Positions 1 through 6,866 are shown, numbered from the stretch's first letter. The stretch is DNA of 12,442 nucleotides from Sphingomonadaceae bacterium (GCA_014380205.1 JACMKH010000225.1:1-12442), one strand, 5' to 3'. Numbers and translations: made by a program. The notes: a model not told the origin generated them from the letters alone.

Positions 1-96
1 CCACTCGTCGCTGATCCCGCTGATCGCCGGCTCGGGAAGGCCGCGAAGCGCCGCGCGCGCGGTCTCGGGCGCCAGCCGGCCCACCGTTGCCAGCAC
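1..96 (-). CDS. Probable terminase large subunit, N-terminal fragment (runs off the left edge)
   Basis: The minus-strand frame is open to the window edge and reads like a real protein: an alanine/leucine-rich helical start followed by LRGLPEPAISGISDEW. This resembles the N-terminal lead-in, just before the ATPase domain, of sphingomonad and gene-transfer-agent type DNA-packaging proteins; that comparison is from memory. It lies directly downstream of a terminase-small-like gene on the same strand, which fits a terS-terL order. The start is uncertain. No ATG exists in frame, and GTG at 96, TTG at 102 and GTG at 84 are all possible without a strong ribosome binding site. A REP-like element sits in the gap before it. 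The Walker motifs that would settle the identity lie outside the window. Confidence 0.45.
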   Translation of the reverse strand, partial: MLATVGRLAPETARAALRGLPEPAISGISDEW

Positions 97-116
97 CGCC
101 AACGCCGCGTGCTGGA

Positions 117-180
117 CCGGCCCTCTCCCCGCTTGCGGGGAGAGGGAAAGTCGGCGCGCAGCGCCGACAGGGAGAGGGGC
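117..180. repeat. Two-hairpin REP-like palindromic element
   Basis: Two perfect stem-loops lie in tandem. The first has 12-bp arms (CCCTCTCCCCGC, 121-132, and its complement, 135-146) around a 2-nt loop. The second has 8-bp arms (GTCGGCGC, 150-157, and 161-168) around a 3-nt loop. The block ends in AGGGAGAGGGG (169-179), which could also pair with the first left arm and close a cloverleaf-like fold. CCCTCTCCCC-type palindromes are common dispersed intergenic elements in proteobacteria. It lies between the terminase-small-like stop codon and the presumed large subunit. Confidence 0.75.
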
Positions 181-188
181 CGTCGAGT

Positions 189-911
189 CTATTTCGTTTC
201 CGCTCCCGGCGCGGGCAGCGCCACGATCGGGATGTCGAGAGCGCGCAGCCGCTTGGCCAGCGCCTCGATCGCCTCGTCGAAGCTCATCCGCCGCCGGTGG
301 CCGTGCGAGACCGCGCGCGGCCCGATGCCGCCGCCGCGCCGGTCCCAGCGCGTGAGCATCTTCATCGCCTGGTCGAATTCAAGCGCGGGCTCGCCCGCCA
401 TCGCTCGCGCCTCGATCGGTTCGTCGCGCAGCCGCCGCTGCGCTTCCAGCCGCTGGGCCAGCAGCTCGGCCTCGAGCCGGACATAGCCCTGCTCGAGCGC
501 CTGATCGAACGCCGCCGCGAATTCCGCGTCCTCGGCGCGATGTCGCGAAACGGTGCTGTCCGTCACATCGGCGGCCTTCGCGGCCGCGCGAAGGTTGCAG
601 CTCCCCGCGAAATGCGAAAGGAAGATCGCGCGCCTTGCCGCATCGAAGCGCAGCCGCCGAAACCTGCGCCGCTGCAGCCGCCGCTTGCGGCCCGGTCTGA
701 TGATCGGCGGATACTCCGCGTCGATCGCCTCGGCCCAGGCCCTGAAGAACGCCTCGTCGCGATCACGCTCCCTGTAGAAGCTCGGCGCGCCGACCCCTCC
801 GGCCCGCGCCGCATCGAGCACCGAAGCCCCCTCGGCGAGCGCCGTCAGGAACCGCTGCTTCGCCGCCTCGTCGAGGCGGCGAGCCCGAGGCGAATTCCCC
901 ACTTTATCCAT
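189..911 (-). CDS. Terminase small subunit-like protein with two tandem helix-turn-helix units
   Basis: A 240-aa cytoplasmic protein. Two similar helical units are visible, at about residues 21-64 and 97-144. Both follow the pattern FL...A......AA.A..V......R.R..D..F..A...A, which fits a helix-turn-helix followed by a helix. A very basic linker (about 70-89, many Arg/Lys) separates them and is a likely DNA contact. Proteins of this kind precede DNA-packaging (terminase) genes in sphingomonads, so a role in DNA recognition during packaging is inferred; a transcription factor is the alternative. The ATG at 911 is chosen because the paralogue at 11948 aligns from exactly this residue and upstream similarity also runs up to it. 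The frame stays open further upstream to 1157, but that part overlaps the repeat and the ATPase 3' end and looks non-coding. Confidence 0.75.
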   Translation of the reverse strand: MDKVGNSPRARRLDEAAKQRFLTALAEGASVLDAARAGGVGAPSFYRERDRDEAFFRAWAEAIDAEYPPIIRPGRKRRLQRRRFRRLRFDAARRAIFLSHFAGSCNLRAAAKAADVTDSTVSRHRAEDAEFAAAFDQALEQGYVRLEAELLAQRLEAQRRLRDEPIEARAMAGEPALEFDQAMKMLTRWDRRGGGIGPRAVSHGHRRRMSFDEAIEALAKRLRALDIPIVALPAPGAETK

Positions 912-960
912 CCGCCAGCTTAAAACATAATTGGCTCGTGTAGGAAAGGGATTTTCACCG
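912..960 (-). promoter_or_regulatory. Upstream control region shared with the right-hand paralogue
   Basis: The 49 nt before the ATG at 911 match the 49 nt before the ATG at 11948 without gaps, about 38 of 49 identical. Two blocks stand out: CTTTCCTACACG and ATTATGTT. Non-coding conservation at this level suggests a shared promoter or operator, or a recent duplication. Just upstream, GGAAAATTTCC (966-976) is a perfect palindrome, and TGACG (980-984) with CGTCA (995-999) forms an inverted repeat. Confidence 0.55.
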
Positions 961-1009
961 GATAGGGAAAATTTCCTGATGACGGATGCATTATCGTCAC
1001 CGTCGGCAC

Positions 1010-1058
1010 GTGTGCCCAGAATTGCGGTGTTCCGGGAATTGCGTGTCTCCGAAATTGC
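1010..1058 (+). repeat. Degenerate GGAATTGC/GTGTCCCC repeat, left flank of the ATPase cassette
   Basis: Three AATTGC units (around 1017, 1034 and 1051) are separated by GTGTTCC- and GTGTCTCC-like spacers. Positions 1018-1058 match 9083-9123 of the right-hand array at about 36 of 41 bases, in the same orientation and with the same spacing. The block ends 15 bp from the stop codon of the ATPase gene. The TTAGGTATTG head seen in other copies is absent. Confidence 0.7.
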
Positions 1059-1072
1059 TGCTTTTGCTCCTG

Positions 1073-3394
1073 TCAGGCCGGCCGTTTGAGAGGGTGAAGG
1101 CGTCGGGTGTCGCCGCTGTTGCGCCAATAGCTGCCGGATTTGTCGTTGCTCGGCCAACCGTGATCGGGACAGACCAGCGTATCGACCAGTTCGAGCACCT
1201 GCTTGGCAAAGCCGATGGCGTCGGTGTCGAGCAGCTCGAACGAGATAGCCTTAAAATGTGCGCCAAAGGCGTTTCGCGCCTGTGCAATGCGGGTCAACTC
1301 GTCTAGGATCGGCCTGAGCGCGACGGTACTGGATGACGGCGCGCTGGCGTTGGCAATTCCATCGCGCAGTTCCACCTTAAGCGCGTCACGTAACTTACTG
1401 CTGATGGCGGGCAGTAGGTCGCCGAGCGTGTAGGCGGCGCCTTGGCGGCGCGGCACCGGACATTCGTATTTCTGGGTAAGATAGTCGAGGGCCGCTTCAA
1501 GGATGACCCCCGCCTTGCTGCACACGGCTTGGACGTCGGGGGGCGAGTCCTCCAACAGCGTTCGCAGCCGCTCCACTTCTGGAAGCGAGCTAATGAGGCG
1601 AATGCCTTCGTCGATGGCCCAACTGGTCAGCTCAACGAATTGGCAAGACTGATCCGGCTTCAACCAACCCCAACGATATTTCTCCCGCCAGGGGCGATAA
1701 TGGGTGGTGACGATGGTGTGCTGGAAGCCGTCGCTCACCTCGTAAATCATGCCGATAACGCGCTCGACATGCGGCTCGTCCACACTGCCGAGCACATCGT
1801 CGAGAATGAGAACGGTCTCGGCCGCGCGATCGCGCGCGGCAAGCGCCAGAAACACGCACAGCCCAAGCGTGTCGAGATGCGACTGACTGAAATAGGCTTG
1901 GGGCGGCGCGTCATGACCCTCAAAGGTCGCGCCAAGGTTCAGCGAGGCGCGGCGTGCCGGATCCAACTCAAGCGCGATCTTATCCAGACCCTCGCCGGGA
2001 TGGACCTTCTCGTAGTGCTTCCCGACATCCTTGGCGATTTCGCCGATGATGCTGTCCGTGAATTTCTGACGCTCTTCGACGCATTGAGCCCACGCTGTGT
2101 CTAGGTTGGGAATCAGCGCGGCCAGTTCGGCGACACGCGCCGCGTTAGTTTCATAACGGTCGACGGCAGATTTCAGGCTGGCGCGAAACCGGCTTTCTTC
2201 GCGCCAACCCGCTTCCACATCGGCCCAGGTGTCGGCCATCGGCTCGTTGGCTGTGAGCCACGCGGGCAACACACTTGCATCGGCGGGCGCAGCGGTTTCC
2301 GGAACCTTCACGCCGGTTTGCCACCCGTGAGCCGATTGGGCGGCGGAAAGCGCCGCCACGGCTTTTCCGTAATCTCCCTCCACCTGCTGCAGTGCAGTCT
2401 TCGCCGCGTTCAACGCCGTATGTGCCTGCTGCCGTTTCGTATTCGCGGCGGTTAGTGCTCCCAGCTGAGCCAAGGTGTTTTTGACGGTTTCGGTGAGGCT
2501 CGCGATCTTCTCATCGCTCTCGCAAAGCGGACATTGCTCGGCGTCGGGGTGGGCTTCGAGAAAAGCCTGACCGGCGGTCAGGATGTCCACTCGCTCAGCT
2601 GCAGCGCTATCGACCACCGCCAGTGCGTCGATCTGTGCCTCATCTGCCGCGTCGGCCGCCGCCTGCGCGGTGGTTACGGCGGCTCGCTTGGCGTCCAGCT
2701 TCTCGGGAAAAGCTTTGAGCACATCAAATGCCGCGCGCAATTTGACCATAGCGGCAATGTCGGTCTCTAAGCCGGTCGTGGGCTCGGCCAGCTTCTGCTT
2801 AGCCCACGAGACGGAATCAAGTCCTTCGGGGCTGCCCGCCGCTTCGTAAAAGCCTTTGAGGGTGGTGAGATTTTCCTGCTCGGCCGCAACCGCAGTGACC
2901 TTTTCGGCGACGAGCGTTTTGCCTTGCTGGCGCAGCGATTCCTCGGATCGCTCGAATGCCTCGATATCGATGAACCGCTTAATCGCTTCGTAGCGCTTGG
3001 CTGGCTGAGTCTCGACGAACTCGAGGATCTGGCGATGCCGCAACAACTCGACCCGCGGTGGCGTGGCACCACTGAGCACCGTGGCCATGTTTCCGCTCAG
3101 CTTGCCGGTGCATTGCCCCTCGCTCGTATAAAGCTCCACCGCAAACTGCGTGGCGGGCTTGCCGACGGTCCGCCAATACTTTCTGACGCCAGCCCCTAAT
3201 CCCCTGCCATCAAGCGAACCTACGTTATCCTTCGCCAAGAACTCGAACGCATCGCAGATGGTGGTTTTTCCCGTCGCGTTCTCGCCGTAAATCAGGGTAA
3301 GCTTTTTCCCTTTCTCGAAGTCGAGCTGGAACGTGCCAGCGGAGCCGCGAAAGGCGGTGAGCGTCAACGATTTCAGGCTGGGAGCGCTCGTCAC
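1073..3394 (-). CDS. Rad50/SMC-like ATPase with zinc hook and HEPN-like C-terminal domain (candidate defence or toxin protein)
   Basis: A 773-aa protein. The N-terminal AAA_23/RecF-type half has Walker A GENATGKT (37-44). A long, alanine- and glutamine-rich coiled coil (about 150-450) carries a Rad50-type zinc hook, CPLC, at 288-291. The C-terminal ATPase half has an ABC-signature-like segment at 501-512 (FSQSHLDTLGL), Walker B LILDDVLGSVDE (529-540) and the H-loop TTHYRPW (His565). A further helical domain (about 605-745) contains RNAFGAH (Arg707 to His713), which fits the Rx4-6H motif of HEPN nucleases. The closest known design is RloC, an anticodon nuclease with a zinc hook; homology to it is not shown. 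The GTG start at 3394 overlaps the upstream stop codon (GTGA) and follows an AAGGGAG ribosome binding site by 7 nt. The gene looks AT-richer than its neighbours. A RecF/RecN-like repair role is the alternative. Confidence 0.85.
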   Translation of the reverse strand: MTSAPSLKSLTLTAFRGSAGTFQLDFEKGKKLTLIYGENATGKTTICDAFEFLAKDNVGSLDGRGLGAGVRKYWRTVGKPATQFAVELYTSEGQCTGKLSGNMATVLSGATPPRVELLRHRQILEFVETQPAKRYEAIKRFIDIEAFERSEESLRQQGKTLVAEKVTAVAAEQENLTTLKGFYEAAGSPEGLDSVSWAKQKLAEPTTGLETDIAAMVKLRAAFDVLKAFPEKLDAKRAAVTTAQAAADAADEAQIDALAVVDSAAAERVDILTAGQAFLEAHPDAEQCPLCESDEKIASLTETVKNTLAQLGALTAANTKRQQAHTALNAAKTALQQVEGDYGKAVAALSAAQSAHGWQTGVKVPETAAPADASVLPAWLTANEPMADTWADVEAGWREESRFRASLKSAVDRYETNAARVAELAALIPNLDTAWAQCVEERQKFTDSIIGEIAKDVGKHYEKVHPGEGLDKIALELDPARRASLNLGATFEGHDAPPQAYFSQSHLDTLGLCVFLALAARDRAAETVLILDDVLGSVDEPHVERVIGMIYEVSDGFQHTIVTTHYRPWREKYRWGWLKPDQSCQFVELTSWAIDEGIRLISSLPEVERLRTLLEDSPPDVQAVCSKAGVILEAALDYLTQKYECPVPRRQGAAYTLGDLLPAISSKLRDALKVELRDGIANASAPSSSTVALRPILDELTRIAQARNAFGAHFKAISFELLDTDAIGFAKQVLELVDTLVCPDHGWPSNDKSGSYWRNSGDTRRLHPLKRPA

Positions 3395-3576
3395 TGCGTG
3401 GCTCCCTTCGTGATTGCGAGATCGATTTCCAGTTTCCAATCGTCGCCAGACATAGAGCCAGCGCCGATCTTGGCGATCAGTGCGTCGCGCTCGTCAGCGC
3501 GCAGCAGGCCGGACGCGATCAGCCGGTCCACGGCTAATGCGGCCAACTTGGCCGATGGCGTTTCTCCCTCGCTCAT
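3391..3576 (-). CDS. Small helical protein, partner of the ATPase
   Basis: A 61-aa acidic protein, predicted to be mostly helical (AAL.VDRLIASGLLRADERDAL.AKI), ending in DDWKLEIDLAITKG. It has no signal peptide or membrane segment. The ATG at 3576 is chosen over upstream ATGs (3588, 3669) because GGAGG lies 6 nt before it. Its stop codon overlaps the GTG of the ATPase by 4 nt (GTGA), so the two are translationally coupled and probably made in a fixed ratio. I do not recognise a named family. The coupling suggests a regulator, an antitoxin-like inhibitor or a structural subunit of the ATPase; this is inference. Confidence 0.75.
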   Translation of the reverse strand: MSEGETPSAKLAALAVDRLIASGLLRADERDALIAKIGAGSMSGDDWKLEIDLAITKGATQ

Positions 3577-3613
3577 TGCACCCTCCATCGAACTGTAAGA
3601 GGCGGCCGCATAT

Positions 3614-3682
3614 CCAATTCGGGAACGACCCAATTGCGGAAACTCCGGGCACAATTCGTGGGGAGACAATACACCTAACTCA
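3614..3682 (-). repeat. Degenerate GGAATTG repeat, right flank of the ATPase cassette (inverted)
   Basis: On the minus strand this reads GAGTTAGGTGTATTGTCTCC, then CCACGAATTG and further AATTG units spaced by CCCGGAG- and GTTCCCG-like segments. The head matches the CAATTAGGTATTGTGTCCCC head of the array at 8949-9140 closely, with a 2-nt insertion. Orientation is opposite to the copy at 1010-1058, so the two copies face each other across the ATPase operon. It lies in the upstream region of that operon and may contain its promoter. Confidence 0.6.
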
Positions 3683-3701
3683 AATGGTGTGACAGTGTAT
3701 T
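3668..3701. promoter_or_regulatory. Inverted repeat AATACAC-N20-GTGTATT
   Basis: Seven-bp arms (3668-3674 and 3695-3701) enclose an inner pair ACACC/GGTGT (3671-3675 and 3686-3690), so two alternative hairpins exist. It lies between the 3' end of the NTF2-like gene and the ATPase operon, at the outer edge of the repeat. It could be an operator, a bidirectional terminator or a cassette end. There is no clear T-run. Confidence 0.3.
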
Positions 3702-3743
3702 AAATTGGCATTTCGTCCGGTCGCGCGCTGGTCTGTAACGCGG

Positions 3744-4436
3744 TCACCCCGGCTTCGCCAAATGCCGCGCGACCGTCGGATGCACCCAGTGCACGAGGAA
3801 ATCGTGGCGATAGGGCCAGGTCGGCCGCTGGACGTCGAGCAGCTCGTCGGGGCCCAGCGGATCGTCGGGGAAGGGCACCTGCGCCTGCTGGAGATGCGAC
3901 TCCGTGTGCGCCCAGCCGGTTTCGTAATCGGCCTGCCATTGCAGCCGGTAATCGAGCCGCTTGATCTTCCAGATGCCGTTTTCCCGGACATAGTCGTTCT
4001 CGTACATGCCCGATTCCATGAACTGCTGGGGCACCCCGGGCGGCTTGTATTCGCGGATGTCGTGGCTGCCGCCGAGCAGGATGCCGCGGAAGCGGCCCTT
4101 GGCAGTCCGGCGGTCCTCGGCGACGGTGATCACGTCCTGCATCTGGATGTGATCGAACAGGAAGCCGTCGTCGGCGCCCTCGCGGCCCTGGTTGAACAGC
4201 TGCTGGATCCACTCGATGTAGAGCCGGCGAATGCCCTTGTGGCCCTTGTAGAGGCCCGAAAGGAACACCGCCTCGCCGTCCTCGGCGAACAGGTTCACCA
4301 CATCTTCATAATGACAATAGTCGATGTAATAGCCGTAGGAGAATTGCAGCCGGCGGATGTCGGTGATGTCCTCGAGCACGCCGACGCGGTGGGTCAGCGC
4401 CTCGACCGTCGCCCTGAGTTCGTCGGTCTCGCTCAC
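3744..4436 (-). CDS. NTF2/SnoaL-like protein of the aromatic degradation operon
   Basis: A 230-aa cytoplasmic protein. A short helical lead (1-27) is followed by a cone-shaped NTF2-like fold: DI..LQFSYGYYIDYCHYEDVVNLFAEDG (about 25-53) is the usual first helix pair and Asp/His pocket region, and strands run to about 170. The C-terminal extension (about 175-230) is rich in Trp, His and Pro and makes it longer than simple SnoaL domains. The family includes dehydratases, isomerases and, in sphingomonads, the cofactor-free lignin diarylpropane lyase LdpA. A role on a lignin-derived or phenylpropanoid substrate is inferred from context only. The GTG start overlaps the stop codon of the hydratase-lyase gene (GTGA) and follows AAGGAG by 8 nt, so the two are coupled. 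It is the last gene of the operon. Confidence 0.8.
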   Translation of the reverse strand: MSETDELRATVEALTHRVGVLEDITDIRRLQFSYGYYIDYCHYEDVVNLFAEDGEAVFLSGLYKGHKGIRRLYIEWIQQLFNQGREGADDGFLFDHIQMQDVITVAEDRRTAKGRFRGILLGGSHDIREYKPPGVPQQFMESGMYENDYVRENGIWKIKRLDYRLQWQADYETGWAHTESHLQQAQVPFPDDPLGPDELLDVQRPTWPYRHDFLVHWVHPTVARHLAKPG

Positions 4437-5305
4437 GCTGCTTCTCCTTCCGCGTTCGCCTTGCGGCTCGTGTCATAGGCGCCGAGCCCGGGCTTGAACG
4501 CCTTTTCGTCGATGAACTGGCGCGTCGCTTCCTTGCGGCCTTCGGCGTCGAAGGCGTTGGCCGCTTCCTGCGCCCGGATCAGAAAGTCCTCGGCGTTGTC
4601 GTAGGTCATTTCGCGCACGCGCCGCACCGCCCATTTGGTCGCGCGCAACGCGGTGGGGTTCTTGGCGAGAAGCACCTGGGCGACTTCGGTCACGCGATCC
4701 TTCAACCGGTCCGCCGGAACGGATTCGTTGACGAGCCCCCGCGCGGCGGCCTCCGGGCCGGTCAGATTCTCGCCCATCATCGCGTGATACATCGCGTCGC
4801 GGAACGAGAGCAGCTCGGCCGCGACCTTCGACGCGCCGCCGCCAGGGAGGATACCCCAGTTGATCTCGGAGAGACCGAACTGCGCGTCGTCCGAGGCGAA
4901 GGCGAGATCGCAGGCGTATAGCGGACCATAGCCGCCGCCGAAGCACCAGCCGTTGATCATCGCGATGGTCGGCTTCTCGTACCAGCGCAGCCGCTCCCAC
5001 CAGGCATAGGCCTCGCGCTGCGCCTTGCGTGTCGCCCCAATGCCGCGCTGCTCGCTCTCCCGGAAATACTCCTTTAGATCCATTCCGGCCGACCAGGCCT
5101 CGCCCTCGCCCGAGAGCACGAGCACGCCGACGTCGTCGCGGAACTCGAGCTCCTCGATCACCTCGCCCATTCGGCGGTTGAGCTTCGGGCTCATGCAGTT
5201 GCGCTTCTCGGGCCGGTTGAAGCGCACCCAGGCGATGCGGTCCTCGACGTCGAAGGCTACGGTGTCCTTCTCGGCGCGGGGGGCGGCGGCGGTCTCGTCA
5301 TTCAT
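4433..5305 (-). CDS. ech: Hydroxycinnamoyl-CoA (feruloyl-CoA) hydratase-lyase, crotonase family
   Basis: A 290-aa crotonase-fold enzyme. The family hydrates feruloyl-, p-coumaroyl- or caffeoyl-CoA and cleaves the product to the benzaldehyde plus acetyl-CoA. Family-typical stretches are NRPEKRN.MSP (30-40), the oxyanion loop AGMDLKEYFRE (73-83, with Tyr80 matching the phenol-binding Tyr75 of the Pseudomonas enzyme), INGWCFGGG (117-125) and GLSEINWGI (144-152, with catalytic Glu147). The second phenol-binding Tyr (Tyr239 in Pseudomonas, recalled from memory) appears to be Ile243, and a Ser near the active site is Gly127, so the substrate may differ. The ATG at 5305 follows AGGAA by 7 nt. It starts 16 nt after the dehydrogenase gene, in the same operon, and is homologous to FerB of Sphingobium SYK-6. 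Confidence 0.88.
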   Translation of the reverse strand: MNDETAAAPRAEKDTVAFDVEDRIAWVRFNRPEKRNCMSPKLNRRMGEVIEELEFRDDVGVLVLSGEGEAWSAGMDLKEYFRESEQRGIGATRKAQREAYAWWERLRWYEKPTIAMINGWCFGGGYGPLYACDLAFASDDAQFGLSEINWGILPGGGASKVAAELLSFRDAMYHAMMGENLTGPEAAARGLVNESVPADRLKDRVTEVAQVLLAKNPTALRATKWAVRRVREMTYDNAEDFLIRAQEAANAFDAEGRKEATRQFIDEKAFKPGLGAYDTSRKANAEGEAA

Positions 5306-5321
5306 GGCTGGTTCCTGTTAG

Positions 5322-6782
5322 CTAGATCGGAAAATGCCCAGGCTCGGTCTCGATCGTGATCCATCTGAGCTCGGTGAACTGGTCGATGCCCGCCTTGCCG
5401 CCGAAGCGGCCGTAGCCCGAAGCGCCGACACCGCCGAACGGCATCTGGGGCTCGTCGTGCACGGTCGGGCCGTTGACATGGCAGATGCCCGACTTGATCC
5501 GGCGCGCGACGCGCAGGCCTCGCGCCGCATCGCGCGTAAACACCGCTGCCGACAGGCCGTATTCGGTGTCGTTGGCGAGGCGGATCGCGTCCTCTTCGTC
5601 GCGCGCGCGGATCATCGCCACGATCGGCCCGAAGCTCTCGTCGCGATAGAGCTTCATCGCGTCGGTGACCCCATCGATGACCGTGGCGGCCATCAGCACA
5701 TTGTCGGTCACGCCGCCGCTCAGCGCGGTCGCGCCCTTCGCGGTCGCGTCCTCGATCAGGCTGTTGACGTGATCGACGGTCTTGCGGTCGACCACCGCGC
5801 CGAGCGGCGTCGTTCCATCGCGCGGATCGCCCGTCGCCATCGAGCGCGCCTTGGCGGCGAACTTCTCGGCGAATGCGTCGGCGACCGCGTCGACGACGAT
5901 GATCCGCTCGGTCGACATGCAGATCTGGCCCTGGTTCATGAACGCCCCGAACGCGGCCGCCTTGACCGCCTCGTCGAGATCGGCGTCGTCGAGCACGATC
6001 AGCGGGGCCTTGCCGCCCAGCTCGAGCAGCACGGGCTTGAGGTGCTCGGCCGCGCGCTTCGCGATGATCTTGCCGACCGCGGTCGATCCGGTGAAATTGA
6101 TCCGGCGGACGGCGGGATGATCGATCAGCGCGCCGACCACCTCGCCCGCGTCCTCGGGGGCGTTGGTGACGAGGTTGACGACGCCGGCGGGAAAGCCCGC
6201 CGCCTCGAACGACTCGGCGATCAGCGCGTGGGTTTTGGGGCAGGTTTCCGAGGCTTTGAGGATCACTGCGTTGCCGCAGGCCAGCGGCACCGCGATCGCG
6301 CGCACGCCTAGGATGATCGGCGCGTTCCATGGCGCGATGCCGAGCACAACGCCGACCGGCTCGCGCAGCGCCATCGCGAGACAGCCGGGCTTGTCGGAGG
6401 GGATCACCTCGCCGCCGATCTGGGTGGTGATCGCGGCGGCCTCGCGGACCATGCCCGCGGCGAGCATCAGGTTGAAGCGCGCCCACCCCTCGGTCGCTCC
6501 GATCTCGCTCATCATCGCCGCGACGAAATCGCCGGCGCGGGATTCGAGCGCGTCGGCCGCTTTGATCAGCAGCGCGCGGCGCGCGTTGGGCCCGGTTGCC
6601 GCCCATCCAGGAAACGCGCGCCCCGCCGCGTCGGCCGCGGCATTGGCGTCTTCCACTCCGGCGGCGGCGGCTTCGGTCGCGACTTCGCCGGTCATCGGGT
6701 TGATGCGCGCATAGGTTCGGCCGCCCGATGCGGGCCGGGTGTCGCCGCCGATCGAAAGCATGACGCTTGCCTCGCTGGCCAT
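5322..6782 (-). CDS. vdh: Vanillin (aromatic aldehyde) dehydrogenase, NAD(P)-dependent ALDH family
   Basis: A 486-aa aldehyde dehydrogenase of normal family length. It carries the ALDH landmarks PWNAP (151-155, Asn153), the cofactor loop FTGSTAVG (230-237), ELGGKAP (254-260, general base Glu254), GQICMS (285-290, nucleophile Cys288) and ESFGPI (382-387). It oxidises an aromatic aldehyde, most likely vanillin to vanillate or 4-hydroxybenzaldehyde to 4-hydroxybenzoate, in the cytoplasm. The substrate is inferred from the adjacent hydratase-lyase that makes such aldehydes, and salicylaldehyde or benzaldehyde dehydrogenases are close relatives. The ATG at 6782 follows GGAGAGGG at a normal distance. 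It is the first gene of the vdh-ech-NTF2 operon and is divergent from marR. Confidence 0.85.
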   Translation of the reverse strand: MASEASVMLSIGGDTRPASGGRTYARINPMTGEVATEAAAAGVEDANAAADAAGRAFPGWAATGPNARRALLIKAADALESRAGDFVAAMMSEIGATEGWARFNLMLAAGMVREAAAITTQIGGEVIPSDKPGCLAMALREPVGVVLGIAPWNAPIILGVRAIAVPLACGNAVILKASETCPKTHALIAESFEAAGFPAGVVNLVTNAPEDAGEVVGALIDHPAVRRINFTGSTAVGKIIAKRAAEHLKPVLLELGGKAPLIVLDDADLDEAVKAAAFGAFMNQGQICMSTERIIVVDAVADAFAEKFAAKARSMATGDPRDGTTPLGAVVDRKTVDHVNSLIEDATAKGATALSGGVTDNVLMAATVIDGVTDAMKLYRDESFGPIVAMIRARDEEDAIRLANDTEYGLSAAVFTRDAARGLRVARRIKSGICHVNGPTVHDEPQMPFGGVGASGYGRFGGKAGIDQFTELRWITIETEPGHFPI

Positions 6783-6866
6783 CGGACCCTCTCCGCTGCC
6801 GGATTATTTCTTGACGGAATCCGTTCGCTATTGTTTTGTCGTATAACAATCAAGGGGGAGAATGGC
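6783..6866. promoter_or_regulatory. Divergent control region with candidate MarR operator
   Basis: This 84-bp gap separates the divergent vdh and marR operons. ATTGTT (6830-6835), nine bases, then AACAAT (6845-6850) form a perfect interrupted palindrome of 21 bp, the size and base content usual for MarR-family operators. A TTGACG -35-like box (6811-6816) points towards marR, and on the minus strand TTGATT followed after 17 nt by TAGCGA could serve vdh, spanning the palindrome. ACGGAATCCGT (6814-6824) is a second small palindrome. One bound repressor could therefore control both operons. Confidence 0.6.

Noticed and set aside
87..923. Long plus-strand ORF opposite the terminase-small-like gene
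   Set aside because: Arg/Pro-rich composition typical of an antisense shadow in GC-rich DNA; the minus strand has clear paralogy.
912..1157. N-terminal extension of the left terminase-small-like protein
   Set aside because: The frame is open, but it runs through the repeat and the ATPase 3' end. The paralogue and the upstream similarity both fix the start at 911.
3705..4478. 257-aa plus-strand ORF opposite the NTF2-like gene
   Set aside because: Shadow ORF; no plausible ribosome binding site or family resemblance, while the opposite strand is coupled to ech.
5334..6311. 325-aa plus-strand ORF opposite vdh
   Set aside because: Low-complexity His/Arg/Asp/Val shadow of the aldehyde dehydrogenase.
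5302..6849. 515-aa minus-strand ORF in another frame of vdh
   Set aside because: Extremely Arg-rich translation; the vdh frame has all ALDH motifs.
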